Source: Elusimicrobiota bacterium (GTDB lineage: Bacteria > Elusimicrobiota > Elusimicrobia > FEN-1173). From it: a DNA stretch of 64,000 bases. The stretch lies in NCBI GenBank assembly GCA_016715645.1, contig JADJZR010000007.1:124001-188000 (forward strand), given 5' to 3'. A program made the position numbers and the translations under genes. The notes under the pieces were generated by a model, which saw nothing but the letters and a program-made list of their open reading frames with translations, searched no databases and was not told the origin of the DNA. Of the stretch, positions 1 through 11,100 are shown one piece after another; the stretch's first letter is position 1, and every line of letters starts with the position of its first letter.

Positions 1-377
1 GACGGAAACGTCCCGGCTTGCAAGGCGCTGAGTTCGTCAGGAAAAGTCTTTCTTAAATCCACCATTTGACCTTTTGACCCGAACTCCGTTCCCCACGTGA
101 GGCCCATGGTCCCGATATCCGGCGTCACATCGCCGGCCATGGCGGTTAAGTACTTGCTGTGAGCTTCGGCCCAGGCCATGGATTCGCAACGGACATCGAT
201 TCCTGTTGCTGGTGTAAATTTTTCCTGGGCCAGCCGTTGGAGGATTTGGGCCTCCTCTTCCGAACCCACATGCCAAAACAGGACGTGCTTTTTCTCCGCC
301 GGAACCGTTGTGGAAGAACACGCCGCCAACCCGGCCATTAACCCAATAGACAAAACAAAACAATTCATATTTCGCAT
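1..377 (-). CDS. Sugar ABC transporter substrate-binding lipoprotein, N-terminal part (runs off left edge)
   Basis: Reading leftwards from the ATG at 377, the frame is open to the window edge (about 125 residues). It begins with a short signal peptide ending in a lipobox (Leu-Ala-Ala-Cys), so the mature protein should be a lipoprotein. The next segment reads KKHVLFWHVGSEEEAQILQR, then a run with TGIDVRCESMAWAEAHSKYL and GDVTPDIGTMGLTWGTEF. This is the usual start of family 1 extracellular solute-binding proteins, which deliver sugars to ABC importers. It is the last gene of a run of minus-strand genes for secreted and outer-membrane proteins, which fits carbohydrate uptake. The C-terminal two thirds and any permease genes lie outside the window. 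The substrate cannot be told from this fragment. Confidence 0.75.
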   Translation of the reverse strand, partial: MRNMNCFVLSIGLMAGLAACSSTTVPAEKKHVLFWHVGSEEEAQILQRLAQEKFTPATGIDVRCESMAWAEAHSKYLTAMAGDVTPDIGTMGLTWGTEFGSKGQMVDLRKTFPDELSALQAGTFP

Positions 378-404
378 GCGCGGACCGCCTTATTTTATTG
401 GAAG

Positions 405-1256
405 TTAAAATCCCATGGAGACGGAAGTGGTCCATTCCGAACCGGCGCCCACACTCCGTCCATCGAAAATTTGCCCGTATCCGAGACTCAAATTAAAGCT
501 TTTGTTTTCTCCCTGACGGGTTAACAACCCTGTTCCATCAGAGGCGATATTCAGCGAAAGGTTCCACTTATTATATTCTTGCCCGTCCGGCTGAGAGGGT
601 AAATCCCGCGCGCCGCTGAGCAAGCCCTTGGCCATAAGCCAAGACGTGGCAAAGAAACCGCCTTCCAACGTCGACAACAAACTTCGTTTGTCCTTGGCCA
701 GTTCGGCGTTGGCGTAGAACCGCGACCAGCTCACCCCTGATTCCGATGGGGGCATCGGAACAAACGTTTTACCCACCGACAATCGCGCTTCCGGGTTCCA
801 TTCTCCCGAACCCAGTTCAGGGTCCCGCTGAGTGGAATACCCCAACGGAAAACGGGTCCCCACTATGCCGCTAAAAACCACCGGTTGTTCCGTGAACCGC
901 CACTTCACGGCCACCATCCCGTCTTGAATGCCGGAATTTGTCAGTTTCGAATAGTCGTCCGTGTACTCAACAACCTTGTGGTTAATGGACGAAATAAGGT
1001 TGAGGCGTGGTTTAAGCCCATACTCCACGTAAATTTTCGTTGCAAACTCGCTGTATCCTCCCTGAAACGGAGTGTCGCGTTCGTTTCCATTCACATCAAA
1101 ACTGGAGTCGTCCCAGTAAAAATTTGTCCCCACTTCCGAATACCATCGGCCCGGATCCAACGTCCAGGCCCCGGCCCAAACCGACGCGGATGTCCCCAAC
1201 AAGAGAACCGCCACGACACCAACCCAAACCGCATTTAATAAAAATTTAATTCTCAT
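405..1256 (-). CDS. XagA-like outer-membrane beta-barrel protein
   Basis: This 283-residue protein has a clear signal peptide (hydrophobic residues about 8-25, cleavage near SVWAG). The mature part starts AGAWTLDPGRWYSEVG and continues with alternating polar and hydrophobic strands, ending in Phe (SVSMGF), as outer-membrane barrels do. The opening Gly-Ala-Trp-Thr and the later EYGLKPRLNL segment resemble XagA-type and related porin-like proteins. No enzymatic motif is seen. Its start codon overlaps the stop of the upstream FN3 lipoprotein gene by one base, so the two are probably translated together. A role in polysaccharide export or uptake is inferred from neighbours only. Confidence 0.6.
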   Translation of the reverse strand: MRIKFLLNAVWVGVVAVLLLGTSASVWAGAWTLDPGRWYSEVGTNFYWDDSSFDVNGNERDTPFQGGYSEFATKIYVEYGLKPRLNLISSINHKVVEYTDDYSKLTNSGIQDGMVAVKWRFTEQPVVFSGIVGTRFPLGYSTQRDPELGSGEWNPEARLSVGKTFVPMPPSESGVSWSRFYANAELAKDKRSLLSTLEGGFFATSWLMAKGLLSGARDLPSQPDGQEYNKWNLSLNIASDGTGLLTRQGENKSFNLSLGYGQIFDGRSVGAGSEWTTSVSMGF

Positions 1257-2191
1257 CAGAACCCCACACTGTCCACATAGATGGGCCCGTCGTAGTCGGG
1301 ACCAGCGGAACTGTCTCCAACTCCCACCTTAACCCCAACCATCGCAACCTTTTTGTAGTCAAATCCGGGAGTAGGTTCGGGAGGATCCTCACCTGGGCTG
1401 AACTTCACCTCAAACCAAGCTCCCCCCACTAGGTTAAAGTACGGACCATATTCGCTTCGCCCTTGGGTGTCTTTAACAAACAATTGAACTCCGTTGGGAT
1501 GAGCGTCGTCTCCCCGGGCCTCGGCGGGAGCGTACACCCAGGCCGATATCTCCACAAGATCCAAGTCGATGAATCCCATGGGCACGCCCACGGGGGAAAG
1601 GTTCTTAAACTCCACATAGACCTCCCCCTTTGAAAGTTCCGGGTGCCCCCCCGCCCGCAAATCGACATTTAACTGCAAAGCCCCTGAACCGCCATAGGTT
1701 TGGACGCCCGTTTGAATAATGGATAACACCGACCGGCTGTCTTGATAGGTTTGAGGAACCCACTGTTGAACGCCGGTTTCAAAATCGTATTCGCCTGTCA
1801 GCGGAAGTGTCACGCCCGCCCCGGGAGTTTGGAACGTACGATCGTAACTGTACAGGGTCTCACCCGCGCTGGAACGATTCTTGACCCGAAAATGGTAAAG
1901 CGTGGAAGGCGCTAATCCCGACAATGTCACCTCGTGAGTCGTCATCGCAGACCCGCCAACGCCGCCCACGGATCCATACAGAGTGTCGGGACCATACTGA
2001 ATCTCGGATGTCGTAGGTTCGCTGGTGGTCCAATAAACAACAGCCGATGTTCCGGCCACTTGGCCGACCAACGGATCGGACGTGGACGGGGCCGCTCCCA
2101 TAAACCGGTCTTTTGATTGGCAACCCGCCACCGTTAAGAAAAAAAGAATCGGTGCCCGAAATACGAAATCCAGGCGACGGGGCAATGTCAT
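1256..2191 (-). CDS. Secreted lipoprotein with fibronectin type III and carbohydrate-binding-like domains
   Basis: This 311-residue protein has an N-terminal hydrophobic segment ending in a lipobox (TVAGC at residues 20-24), so it is likely lipid-anchored. Residues about 35-125 form a fibronectin type III-like domain: SAVVYWTTSEPTTSEIQYG, then HEVTLSGLAPSTLYHFRVK. Residues about 135-311 form a second beta-sandwich starting YDFETGVQQW and ending IYVDSVGF, a pattern of galactose-binding-like carbohydrate modules. No catalytic residues are recognisable. It overlaps the upstream small membrane gene by 4 bases and the downstream barrel gene by 1 base. A cell-surface glycan-binding role is inferred. 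Confidence 0.6.
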   Translation of the reverse strand: MTLPRRLDFVFRAPILFFLTVAGCQSKDRFMGAAPSTSDPLVGQVAGTSAVVYWTTSEPTTSEIQYGPDTLYGSVGGVGGSAMTTHEVTLSGLAPSTLYHFRVKNRSSAGETLYSYDRTFQTPGAGVTLPLTGEYDFETGVQQWVPQTYQDSRSVLSIIQTGVQTYGGSGALQLNVDLRAGGHPELSKGEVYVEFKNLSPVGVPMGFIDLDLVEISAWVYAPAEARGDDAHPNGVQLFVKDTQGRSEYGPYFNLVGGAWFEVKFSPGEDPPEPTPGFDYKKVAMVGVKVGVGDSSAGPDYDGPIYVDSVGF

Positions 2192-2625
2192 TGAAATTCC
2201 ACCCGATAAACCAGTCCCGCATACTGACGATCACCAAAGGTTAACGATAGGCCCGAAGCCGGTTTGGTTGTATAAGCGTCGGCCACGTTGTAAGCCCAAA
2301 TAAAACCGGCGGCAATTAATAGGTAATTGGTCATGTCCACGCGCCGATTGTAATCGGCGTAACTGCCGTTTCCCGCTTGATAATCGTCGTAAGCGTCTTT
2401 AGCAGAGGAGTAAGTGAAGTAGGCTCCCACCAAAGCGGCGGCTTCGGCTGTAGCAATGCACGTTCCCCGGGCGGGGTAACCTTTATACCACTGCCCCCAC
2501 CCGGGGACGAAAAAAGATCGATGAGCGGCGTCCCGGTCAATGGTTTCCATGGCCTTGCCATTTTCGGCGCGCACACCGCCAAAAACAGCAACGACCAACA
2601 CCATTGCCCACAACCATCGCCTCAT
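2188..2625 (-). CDS. Small membrane protein, DUF5683-like
   Basis: This 145-residue protein has a signal peptide (MRRWLWAMVLVVAVFGGVRA), the motif RSFFVPGWGQWYKG and two hydrophobic stretches (about residues 57-75 and 98-115). The Pro-Gly-Trp-Gly-Gln motif followed by transmembrane helices is typical of DUF5683-type envelope proteins found in diderms. The function of that family is unknown. It overlaps the next gene (FN3 lipoprotein) by 4 bases, so it probably belongs to the same operon of surface proteins. Confidence 0.55.
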   Translation of the reverse strand: MRRWLWAMVLVVAVFGGVRAENGKAMETIDRDAAHRSFFVPGWGQWYKGYPARGTCIATAEAAALVGAYFTYSSAKDAYDDYQAGNGSYADYNRRVDMTNYLLIAAGFIWAYNVADAYTTKPASGLSLTFGDRQYAGLVYRVEFQ

Positions 2626-2661
2626 CGCCGGATCTCTTCTCTCACGCGCATTTTAAGAATT

Positions 2662-3365
2662 CTACTTTGCGGGCTTTAAAGGCGCGTTTTCCAAACGAAC
2701 GTTGTCGATGAAAACCGGCCCTTCGTAGGGGGGGCCGTTCACGGAAACGCGAACCCCAAGCTTTCGCACATCGCTGATCAATTCCGGAGTCAACCGGGCT
2801 TTCCAGCCGGTGCTGTCGGGAGCCACATTGGCCTGAATGGTCGTCCACGTACCGGGAACAAGTTCCACCGGTTGGCGCATTTCCGTCCACGCCCAATTGT
2901 CGCCCACGGTGAGAATAATCTCCGCTTTCATTCTCTTAGGCGCCTCCGCTGGCACATACACATCCGCCATGAGGTAGGGGAAGGGACTGAAATCCATGTA
3001 ACTGCTGGAATCCTGTTCGATTTCCACATACGCCCCGCTCCACATTTTGGGGGAAATTTCGTGGCCATTTTCAACGCTTTTTTTCCATCCGAAGCGAATT
3101 CGCCGCCCACCGCCACTTCCACGGACGCATTGTCGGATTTTTCAAACGCCCAGTCGGGGATCCGCCATCCGTCACTGTCCACCTCAAAACTAAAGAGGAC
3201 CTTCCCATCCTGTTTTTTTGATGATTTCTTTTTATCCGCCGATTTTGCCGATTTCGTGGCGGGTTCCTTCTTTTCAGCCGCCGCCTTTTCAGCGGCCCAC
3301 AACGGAGAAACCGACAACAGCGCCCCCGACAACAGGACCATCATCGAACGACGAACATGATTCAT
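2662..3365 (-). CDS. Secreted carbohydrate-binding-module-like protein, interrupted by a one-base frameshift
   Basis: Two frames together make one protein of about 234 residues. The first (start 3365) gives a signal peptide (SGALLSVSPLWAAEK), a Lys-rich linker and the first half of a beta-sandwich (VLFSFEVDSDGWRIPDW, then KALKMATKFPP). The second continues from about 3050 with VWSGAYVEIEQDSSSYMDF and ends PVFIDNVRLENAPLKPAK at 2662. The frames meet at a run of five C (minus-strand reading TTTCCCCCAAAATG near 3045-3055); a sixth C would join them exactly. The assembled domain looks like a galactose-binding-like carbohydrate module, similar in layout to the second domain of the nearby FN3 lipoprotein. 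Either the gene is broken or the base is missing from the assembly. Confidence 0.65.
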
Positions 3366-3391
3366 TTTGACATCCTCCTTTGTTATAAAAA

Positions 3392-4957
3392 TTATGGGGT
3401 CATCCGTTCAAACCATCCGGCCATCACATCTTCCGCCAGTTTTCCCCGGATGGTTAAATCTTCCGTCACAGGCCGCGTGTTGGTGGGGAAATAATGCCAC
3501 CAGTAAAATCCCTTAAACCAGTCCCGCGGCGTTAACTCCCGATACGAAGCCTCAAAACAGTCCGCCTGCTGTTGTCTGTCCTTCACGTTGGTCAACTCGA
3601 TCCAGGGCTGTTTGCCGGCTCCTTCCACGCTCGGGTAACCCAACTCCGTGAAAAGGACCGGTTTGCCCAACTTGCTGGAAACCAACCACTGCTGAATCCC
3701 TTCGGCGTGCCCTCGCCAACCGTCGGTCAGTTCTTTGAGCGTGGGCTTGTTTCCCTCGGCAATGGGAAAATAGGCGTCAATCCCGATGTAGTCCAAAGCG
3801 TCCCAGAACGTGACATTTTTATACTCATCCCAGTTAGCCGAATACACCAGGGGACCCGAAAATTCGTTCCGCACCTCTTTTATGAGCCGCCGCCAGTTGT
3901 CGTCTTGTTCCCAGGTGGTAGCGCCTTTCAATTCCACCCCCACCGAAAAGGCCTCCACATTGTATTTGTGAGCGAACGCGGCGTACCGCCTAATGAATTT
4001 TGTGTAGTTGTTGAACCACGCCTGTTTGGAAGGATAAAAATCGCCCCGGTAGGTTCCGTCCCGAATGTCCAAGTGGGGCTTGAGGAGAACTTTCATGCCC
4101 AGTTCATGGGCTTTGTTGATGCAGTAGGCCAGGGCGTAATCCGAGGGTGTCTGACCGCCGAGAGGATTGTCGGGGCCCATTTCCGTTGACGTGGGAGACT
4201 CTTGAAACCATGTCACCAATAACGCAATATGGCCCACGTGCTTGGATTTGAGCCATTCCATTGTCCGATCGGCCGCGGGGGTGGCCAACTCGGACTCGTG
4301 CCAGGATGTCAGGTTAACCCCGCGATGGAACTCGGTCAGCGTGATCGGGCCTGGGGAAGGCAAAGCTTTTGGCAGTTTGGTGGGCAACGCCGCGGCCGCA
4401 TCGACTCCGTCGCTTGCCCGCCAGGGAAAAACTTCCCCAATAGGCTTATCGTCGTGATTTCTAATTTTGAGCCCATAGGCTTCAAATTCCCAAATGGAAA
4501 CCCCCCAGTTGGGGTTGGCGCGGCGCAACACCTCCAACCGCAAAAAAGAAGCGGTGGTGGGCTTCACTTTCACTTTTTCTACGCCGCCCACTCCTTTGTC
4601 TTGCCGAAAAATTTGGGCCCATTTATTGCCATCTTCCGACGAATAGAGCTGGTAAGATTCGGCGTAGGCCCGTTCCCACCGAATCGTCACTTCCGAAACC
4701 ACTTTGGACGATCCAAATCCGATAACAATCCATTGAGCGTCCTTGGCGTCCGAAGCCCATCGGGTTTTAAGATTACCGTCGATCAACGCATTGGGATTGG
4801 GGTCCGGTGCCCAGGTGGGCGTCATGTCAAACGACGACACCTTGGCCGAATTCGCTTTCAGATAAACCATGGGCGCCGCCGCTCGGGCGGCCACCGCCCC
4901 AGCAACAACAAAAAGAGAAAGGGTCATCTGACTTATAGTGCGACTGAGCGATGTCAT
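3392..4957 (-). CDS. Secreted GH113-like glycoside hydrolase with N-terminal discoidin/CBM32-type domain
   Basis: The ATG at 4957 is preferred because GGAG lies 8 bases upstream and it starts directly at a signal peptide (MTSLSRTISQMTLSLFVVAG). The 521-residue product has an F5/8 type C-like domain at about residues 20-160 (WASDAKDAQWIVIGFGSSK, then FLRLEVLRRANPNWG). A TIM barrel follows from about residue 205 (EFHRGVNLTSWHESEL). Two acidic motifs fit the acid/base and nucleophile of GH113: FSVGVELKG near 340 and PVLFTELGYPS near 437. GH113 contains beta-mannanases. With the GDP-mannose gene immediately upstream, trimming or degradation of a mannose-containing glycan is a reasonable inference, but substrate is not proven. 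Confidence 0.75.
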   Translation of the reverse strand: MTSLSRTISQMTLSLFVVAGAVAARAAAPMVYLKANSAKVSSFDMTPTWAPDPNPNALIDGNLKTRWASDAKDAQWIVIGFGSSKVVSEVTIRWERAYAESYQLYSSEDGNKWAQIFRQDKGVGGVEKVKVKPTTASFLRLEVLRRANPNWGVSIWEFEAYGLKIRNHDDKPIGEVFPWRASDGVDAAAALPTKLPKALPSPGPITLTEFHRGVNLTSWHESELATPAADRTMEWLKSKHVGHIALLVTWFQESPTSTEMGPDNPLGGQTPSDYALAYCINKAHELGMKVLLKPHLDIRDGTYRGDFYPSKQAWFNNYTKFIRRYAAFAHKYNVEAFSVGVELKGATTWEQDDNWRRLIKEVRNEFSGPLVYSANWDEYKNVTFWDALDYIGIDAYFPIAEGNKPTLKELTDGWRGHAEGIQQWLVSSKLGKPVLFTELGYPSVEGAGKQPWIELTNVKDRQQQADCFEASYRELTPRDWFKGFYWWHYFPTNTRPVTEDLTIRGKLAEDVMAGWFERMTP

Positions 4958-5139
4958 GTGTAGTACTCCATAGGTGTCTGTCCCCTCGAATAAACCAACC
5001 GAAGGGGACACGGTGAACCGTCGCCCTTAATCAAATGAAATAACGTCCCGCCTGTCAAGACAAACCCGAGAGTGGCCCCCCAGGATTATCTTTCCCTTAA
5101 ACTAAACATTGATGACAACGAACCCTCGGAGCTCGAGCA

Positions 5140-8100
5140 TTACGCCGCGATAAAGGACAGCCTCAAGGAATTGACGTCGGTTTCAATGGACGTTCCCGCT
5201 TGCGTTAATTTGCCCAACATGTTGATGATGTAAACAAGCAGGTTTTCCCTGGCGAATCCCTCCGGCATGTTGTCAAAGCTAAACCGATTCTCATACATAG
5301 AAACAATGGCGATGGTTCCGGAAGTTAAAATCTTGTGGACAGGAGCCAAACTTCCCACAACACCTCCAAAATCGATTCTCCCATCATCGGTCAAATAGTT
5401 GCCCTGATGCACAAAGAATGTTCCCTGCATGGGCCCCCGAGATTCCACTTGTTGAGCTTTTAGAAAACCCTCCAATTCGCTGGGAGTAATGGACGTGTCT
5501 CCGCTCATCAAGAAAAGAGTAACGGTTGCTTTTTCCTCCGCCTCTCTCAGTTCTTTCTTCCACCGATTGATCCCGTCTTCCCCAGCGGCAGGATCCCAAC
5601 CCACATTTCCATCCTCACCGCGAACCACAGGAGCCAACATGAATTGGTGTTGGACGTCGTCCACCCGCCCATTTTCATTATTGCGAGCCGCAATGGTTTG
5701 GACGGCGGCTTCGCGACTATAGAGGCCAAGGGCATGCGAACGGGATTCATCGCTCATCCCCATTTGGTCAGCCAAAACAGCCAGGGCGATCATTTCGTTC
5801 CGTTGACGCTCAGCGGAGTAATTGCCCGTGGATGTGCGATTGTGCCCATGGAGGCGCGCCAACGTGAAGGCCACGTCGAGAAAAAGCTTTTGCGCTGTTG
5901 GCTTGTTTTTAGGAGTGCGCGCCCACTGTGTAAATTCACCCAATTCGCCATCGGTCCAGTAAGCGTTGGCACGCAAGAAAACGTCGGCCGTTAAAGTGTC
6001 AAATTTTTTGGCAGCGCGCGCGGCGGGCGGCGCCACAGTTCCTTCCCCCGAATAACGGATGAAGCTGGGAAGAGTGTTTGGCGTTTGCACCGGTTCAACC
6101 TTCACGCCCTTTTCCCGCCCAAATTGTTGGACTGTGGCCGCTGGAACCACTTGGTCGGTCACTGAAAGCAACGCCGGCCTTGTCGGGAATAAAGCGGTAT
6201 TTCGAACTGTTACTTTGTTCCCTTCGAACGTAATTGAAATGTTTTCCACTCCTAATACTCGGACTTTCTGGCTGTCTGCCCCAATGACGGTAACTCCGGC
6301 ACCATCTGCTTGGATAGTCATTTTAGAATCCCAGACTACCGTGGGGGTTTCCGAGTCTTTGTCGTACGCCTCCTTGACGTTTTTGACACCTTGCGCAAGG
6401 GAGGTTTGTATAACGAGCAGCTGACCCATGTTTGAGAAAACAACCGCAACATCGTCCACCCCTTCCACGGCAATCTCCCTTTCGGTGTCTGCAACCAAGA
6501 TTGTATCTTTCGATCCCGTTGTGGACCCGGCCCCTATCCTTCGGTTTCCATGCTCATCCGTTGGGATGGACTTAACTTTTCTCAAAGCATCAAAACTTCC
6601 GATATCAATCCACTCGAAACTGCCTGGAACCACGATCCCCTGAACCCCTGAATCTTCTGTTTCAAGAGTCATGGGGACCAGGAGAGCATAGTCGACTGAG
6701 TTGTGTACTTGTCTATCTTCCGTCGGATGCTTAATTTTTGACGGAAACGAATTAAAAATATTACGGGCATTTTCCATTTCACCATCTTGAATCGCCTTGA
6801 CTAGCGCTTCGTACTTTGCGAAAAGTTCTGGTTGAAATTTCTCCAAGGCCTTTTCCATCGATTCAATGGAGAAAACCAGCATTCCGGAATTCCAATAACG
6901 CGTCGCATCTCCAGTTTCTTGTTCTTGCACCATTTGTCCCGCTAGCTCTGCCGAAGGTTTTTCAGTGAATAGCTTAATTTTGTATCCAACACCAACTTGG
7001 GATTGGGTGTTGGCCTCAATCGCTCCAAAGGGGGTCCATTCTGCGGGAGGGGCCACTTCTCCAGTCTTCAAATCGATAGGGTTGATCCCAATGGTCACGA
7101 TGTTGTTCGCTTTAGGGTCCTGAGCCAAAGCGATGGCCTTATCCATTGTTCGACGAAATTGTTCCGTATCTGGAATGATATGGTCTGCGGTTAACATCGT
7201 GAGGGTGGCATTTGGATTCTGTTTCTTAATATTGGCCATTGCAAATAAAATGGCGGGAAGAGTGTTCCTTCGGCCCGGCTCAATCAGCAGGTTCTCTAAA
7301 GGCATATCCGGTAATTGGTTTTTTAATGGGGTTTCGACATCCGAGCCGGCAACTATAAAGAAATTCTTTACATCGATAAAACTAGAGAAAGCGCCGCTTA
7401 TTTTTTCTGTCACCCGACGAAAAGTAGCTTGGATCATTGTGACGCCCATTCCGCTCAACTCGGATAGGGTTTTGTTAAGCGGCCAAAATCGGGAACTCGC
7501 TCCACCCGCCAAGGTAATGGACGCGACACGCGTCATGTCCGCGGTGGGCTGATCCGGCGGGGCGCGGGTGTCGGTGTCTGCCGCTTGTTTCTTTATTTTG
7601 GCGATCCACCATGCTGGAGAGGATGTAACGTCAGGAAGCCCGAGCAGGAAATCGAATGTGCTCTGAACTCCTTTCCACCAGTCGACGCGATATATTTCTT
7701 GACTTAAAACAATTGGCAACAGCCACGCGGGAGTTTCGGGGCGGACAGTGATGCTGGCGGTCGTATCGGTTCGGGTTGTTTCAGCAAACCACCGGGCGTC
7801 TGTTGGTCTTCCAAATTTAACGGTCACAGTTCTTTTGCCGATTTTTAATGTGGCTTCGTTAGAGTTTTGGTCAAAAGTGGGGTCGTAAGAGAACCGCCTG
7901 AATCCGTCAGCAAGATCTTTTATGTTACCCTCTCCTTCAAAAGGCACCTTAAGAGCCCTGTAGGCCATTAACGCAACCCCGGTGTAGGGCAATGCAATCA
8001 CCGCCAACAGGCCCAGAGACCAAATCAGCAACCCTCCAACAAAAGGAATTGCGTTTGCAACGAAAATGAAACCAACCCCCGTTGCGAATACAATGGAGGG

Positions 8101-11100
8101 TATTCCCACCGCCAACTTTCTTGCCGTGGAGTAGGGCTTTGCGATCAAAGGTTTCACACCGGTTTCGGATGCAGAGAGGAACGCCGTTTCTTTTTCTTTG
8201 GCGGGCAATTTAGCGAAATCCACGATTTGTAAGAGGACACCCCTCCCTTGCGTTCGACCCAAAGCTTCCCTTTCCGCTTCGGAAACCCCCTCCGTAGCCT
8301 CTCCGCGAGAAAGCCTGCCCGCCTGGTTAGCCCGAGATTTGCCCCTCTCAGGCGTGGTAAAGAAATATTGCCGAATTTCTTTGTCATTTCCCGATCCACG
8401 GAAGTTAACCACTTCTCCATCTGCAAGATAACATTTAATTCCAGTTTTAAAGTTCATGCGAACGATGGGAGAATCGGCTAAAACGTTGGCTAACATCCCC
8501 TCCAGCAACCTTTTCTTGCCAACCATTAATTTAGCTTCATCGCTCTCGGCATTCCACACTTTAATTTGGTCTTTATTGTCATCGAGAAGAACAACGGAAC
8601 CGTCGTTACTGAATTCCACCCACACAGCCTTGTCCACGATAATCCCATTTGTTGTGGGTGAGAATGTATTCTGCATGATCGCATTAAATTCTTTTTGATG
8701 TTCTCCGAATTCATAGCGCACAACCGAAGACTCACCGGGTAAAGGGCGAACATCGTTATCGACTATGTCAAGAAGGTCCCTTTTCTTTTCACCGGCCAGG
8801 GACAGAACAGCCAGTTCAACCACGGTCGCGTCTCTCGTGGGAACAGCCTCAAGATTTCCAATTTTTGTTGCCGTTAAAAATCCTCCGTTCGCTTCCCCAC
8901 CAACCACCATGTCATATTGCCCCCCTTCGACGGCTGCGTTCATGGAAGCAATAACATACGGAGACCCCACGTCCGTTAAAGCCACCGTAAAACCTTCGCG
9001 CTCAAGGTAAGCCACAACCCCGGGATTCACTGTGTTTGGCAAGGAAATGTGGGGATTTCTTGCGCCGCTCTTCTCTTTTAAGTAGACCGCCGTCAATGCC
9101 ACCAGGACATCGCCAGGGACAAACCGGAAAGAAATTTGATCCCCGTTTCGGACGACAACCAAAACGAGCGGTCTGTCAGAATCGCCGTCAGTGGAAAAAA
9201 TGTAGCGCACCGTATCGTTCAGGTTGAGTTGTCTGAAAATAGCCAAAATCCTGTTCAACTGTTCCTGTGTAATACCTTCGGTATCAACCGGAACAAAATC
9301 ATCAGTTGCGCCAAAACCAACGACCGTGGAGATTCCCTTTTCAACCTTGGAACGATTAAGAAAAACTCGCACAATGTTCTGGACCATTTCACGCCCAACA
9401 GCGGAATGTTCGTAGAAGGCGGCACTGGGAAGACCAGCCACGGGGCCAAAAAATCGACTGTAGCGCCGTTCGGACGTTTCCCTTGCCTCTTTCTGATAGT
9501 CCCTGATTTGGTCTGGTCTTGGTACACGGGTGGGTTTCAACAGACCGTAATCGTCAAATTGAGAATCTTGGAGGGTCCGGCGATACACTAATTCACTTAT
9601 TTTTTCAGCGGTTAATCTGGCGATCGTAGCGTTGTCATCTGGAGTTGTTTCTCCGACAGCGCTCCCCCCTTTCATTCCATTAAGCCCCGTTTTGATATGA
9701 CTTCCAGTCACCATAAAAAACAGGCCCTTTGCCTGCATTGCAACGTAGGTCAAAAATGGCGTTGGGATTCTTCCGCAGTAGAAGGGTTGACCTTCCATGT
9801 CAAGGATCGCGCGGGCCACGGCGGTCTCCATCCGTTTGGTGGAGGGCCGATTGTCTCCGCCAAAATAAATTTGGCTGCCGGTTTCACTTCCAAGATGAGA
9901 AAAATGGGTGCGCGCTACGGCGTAGGCGGCAAGATCGGTTAACTCGTGCTCGGGCCCACGCACACCGCTGGTCCCAAATGCGGGATAATTTGGGAAATAA
10001 ATCATGGCTTGGATTAAATTCTGGGCCTCCCGACGGCGGAGTTCTGGGATCAACATTTTAAGATTTGTTCCCCGAGGAACCGTTTTTTTACTAAGGTAGG
10101 AAGTCACACCTTGGGAAACTATCCTCTGTTTGGTTTCCCCCGTGAGTTTAATGTTAGCGTAGGAGGCCAAGAGATCGTATTTATTTTTTTCTTGAGATGA
10201 AACTATTTTAACCATAAACATATGGATCGACATGGCCTGATCAGCGATACCTCTCATGTGATCTGTTTGTCCCTGGTACATCATGGCATGGAAAAACTGG
10301 CGGGACCTTTCTCCCAGGCTCGACCCTAAATATTCTCGGCTGTATTGGTCGTTTAGCAGGTTGCCAACTTCGGCGACGTACGCCTCGGCCATTTTTGAGT
10401 CTTCCAGGGCGAGACTGTTGAGCGAACCAACCACGTCGTCAACGCGTCCCTCGCGCAGGTCCACCACAAGCTGCCGAATCCCAGGAAGCTCAATTTGACC
10501 TAATGCAAAATCAATGCTTAGGGCGGTTTTAAGGGCACCCTGGACGTCTTCAAGTACCCGTCTCGTTCGAATCAATCGCCCCCTGTATGGATTTCCGATT
10601 AGACCGGCACCCGCGACAGCAGCATCCAAGCTTAATATGGCCCTTCCAAGGCTATCCACTTGGTCTTGGTAGGCTTTTTTCCTGTCGGTCTCCGTGTCGT
10701 TACTATGCGCACTAACGAAACGACTCAAGGTGACAAAAAGTTTTTGAGAATAATTGGGATCCTTAGCGATCTGGGCAATGTCCAGGACGAACGCATCCGG
10801 CTTTCTTGGATCGGGTTTCGTGGTCTCGCTTGCGGCCAAACGAAGGTCTTGAATCCACGTGGAACCTTGTTGAGGAATCGCTTTGATTAATCGGAGAAGA
10901 TCCCCGACAAATTCGTTCCAGTTGTTGTCCATTGAAGGTTCACCCAACGAAGGATTCATTCTTCTGAAAATTTGGGCCCCACGTGATTTTGTTGCGCCAA
11001 GAACAATCAATTCGAGTGCCGCCTGTTCAGGCTTCCCCGTTTTGATAAGGGATAAAATATCTTCAGCCGCCTTAGGTACGTCAACAACTGGTTGGATTAA

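Noticed and set aside
37..435. 132-residue minus-strand open frame at the left edge
   Set aside because: It overlaps, in another frame, the far more convincing solute-binding lipoprotein that starts at 377 and runs off the edge.
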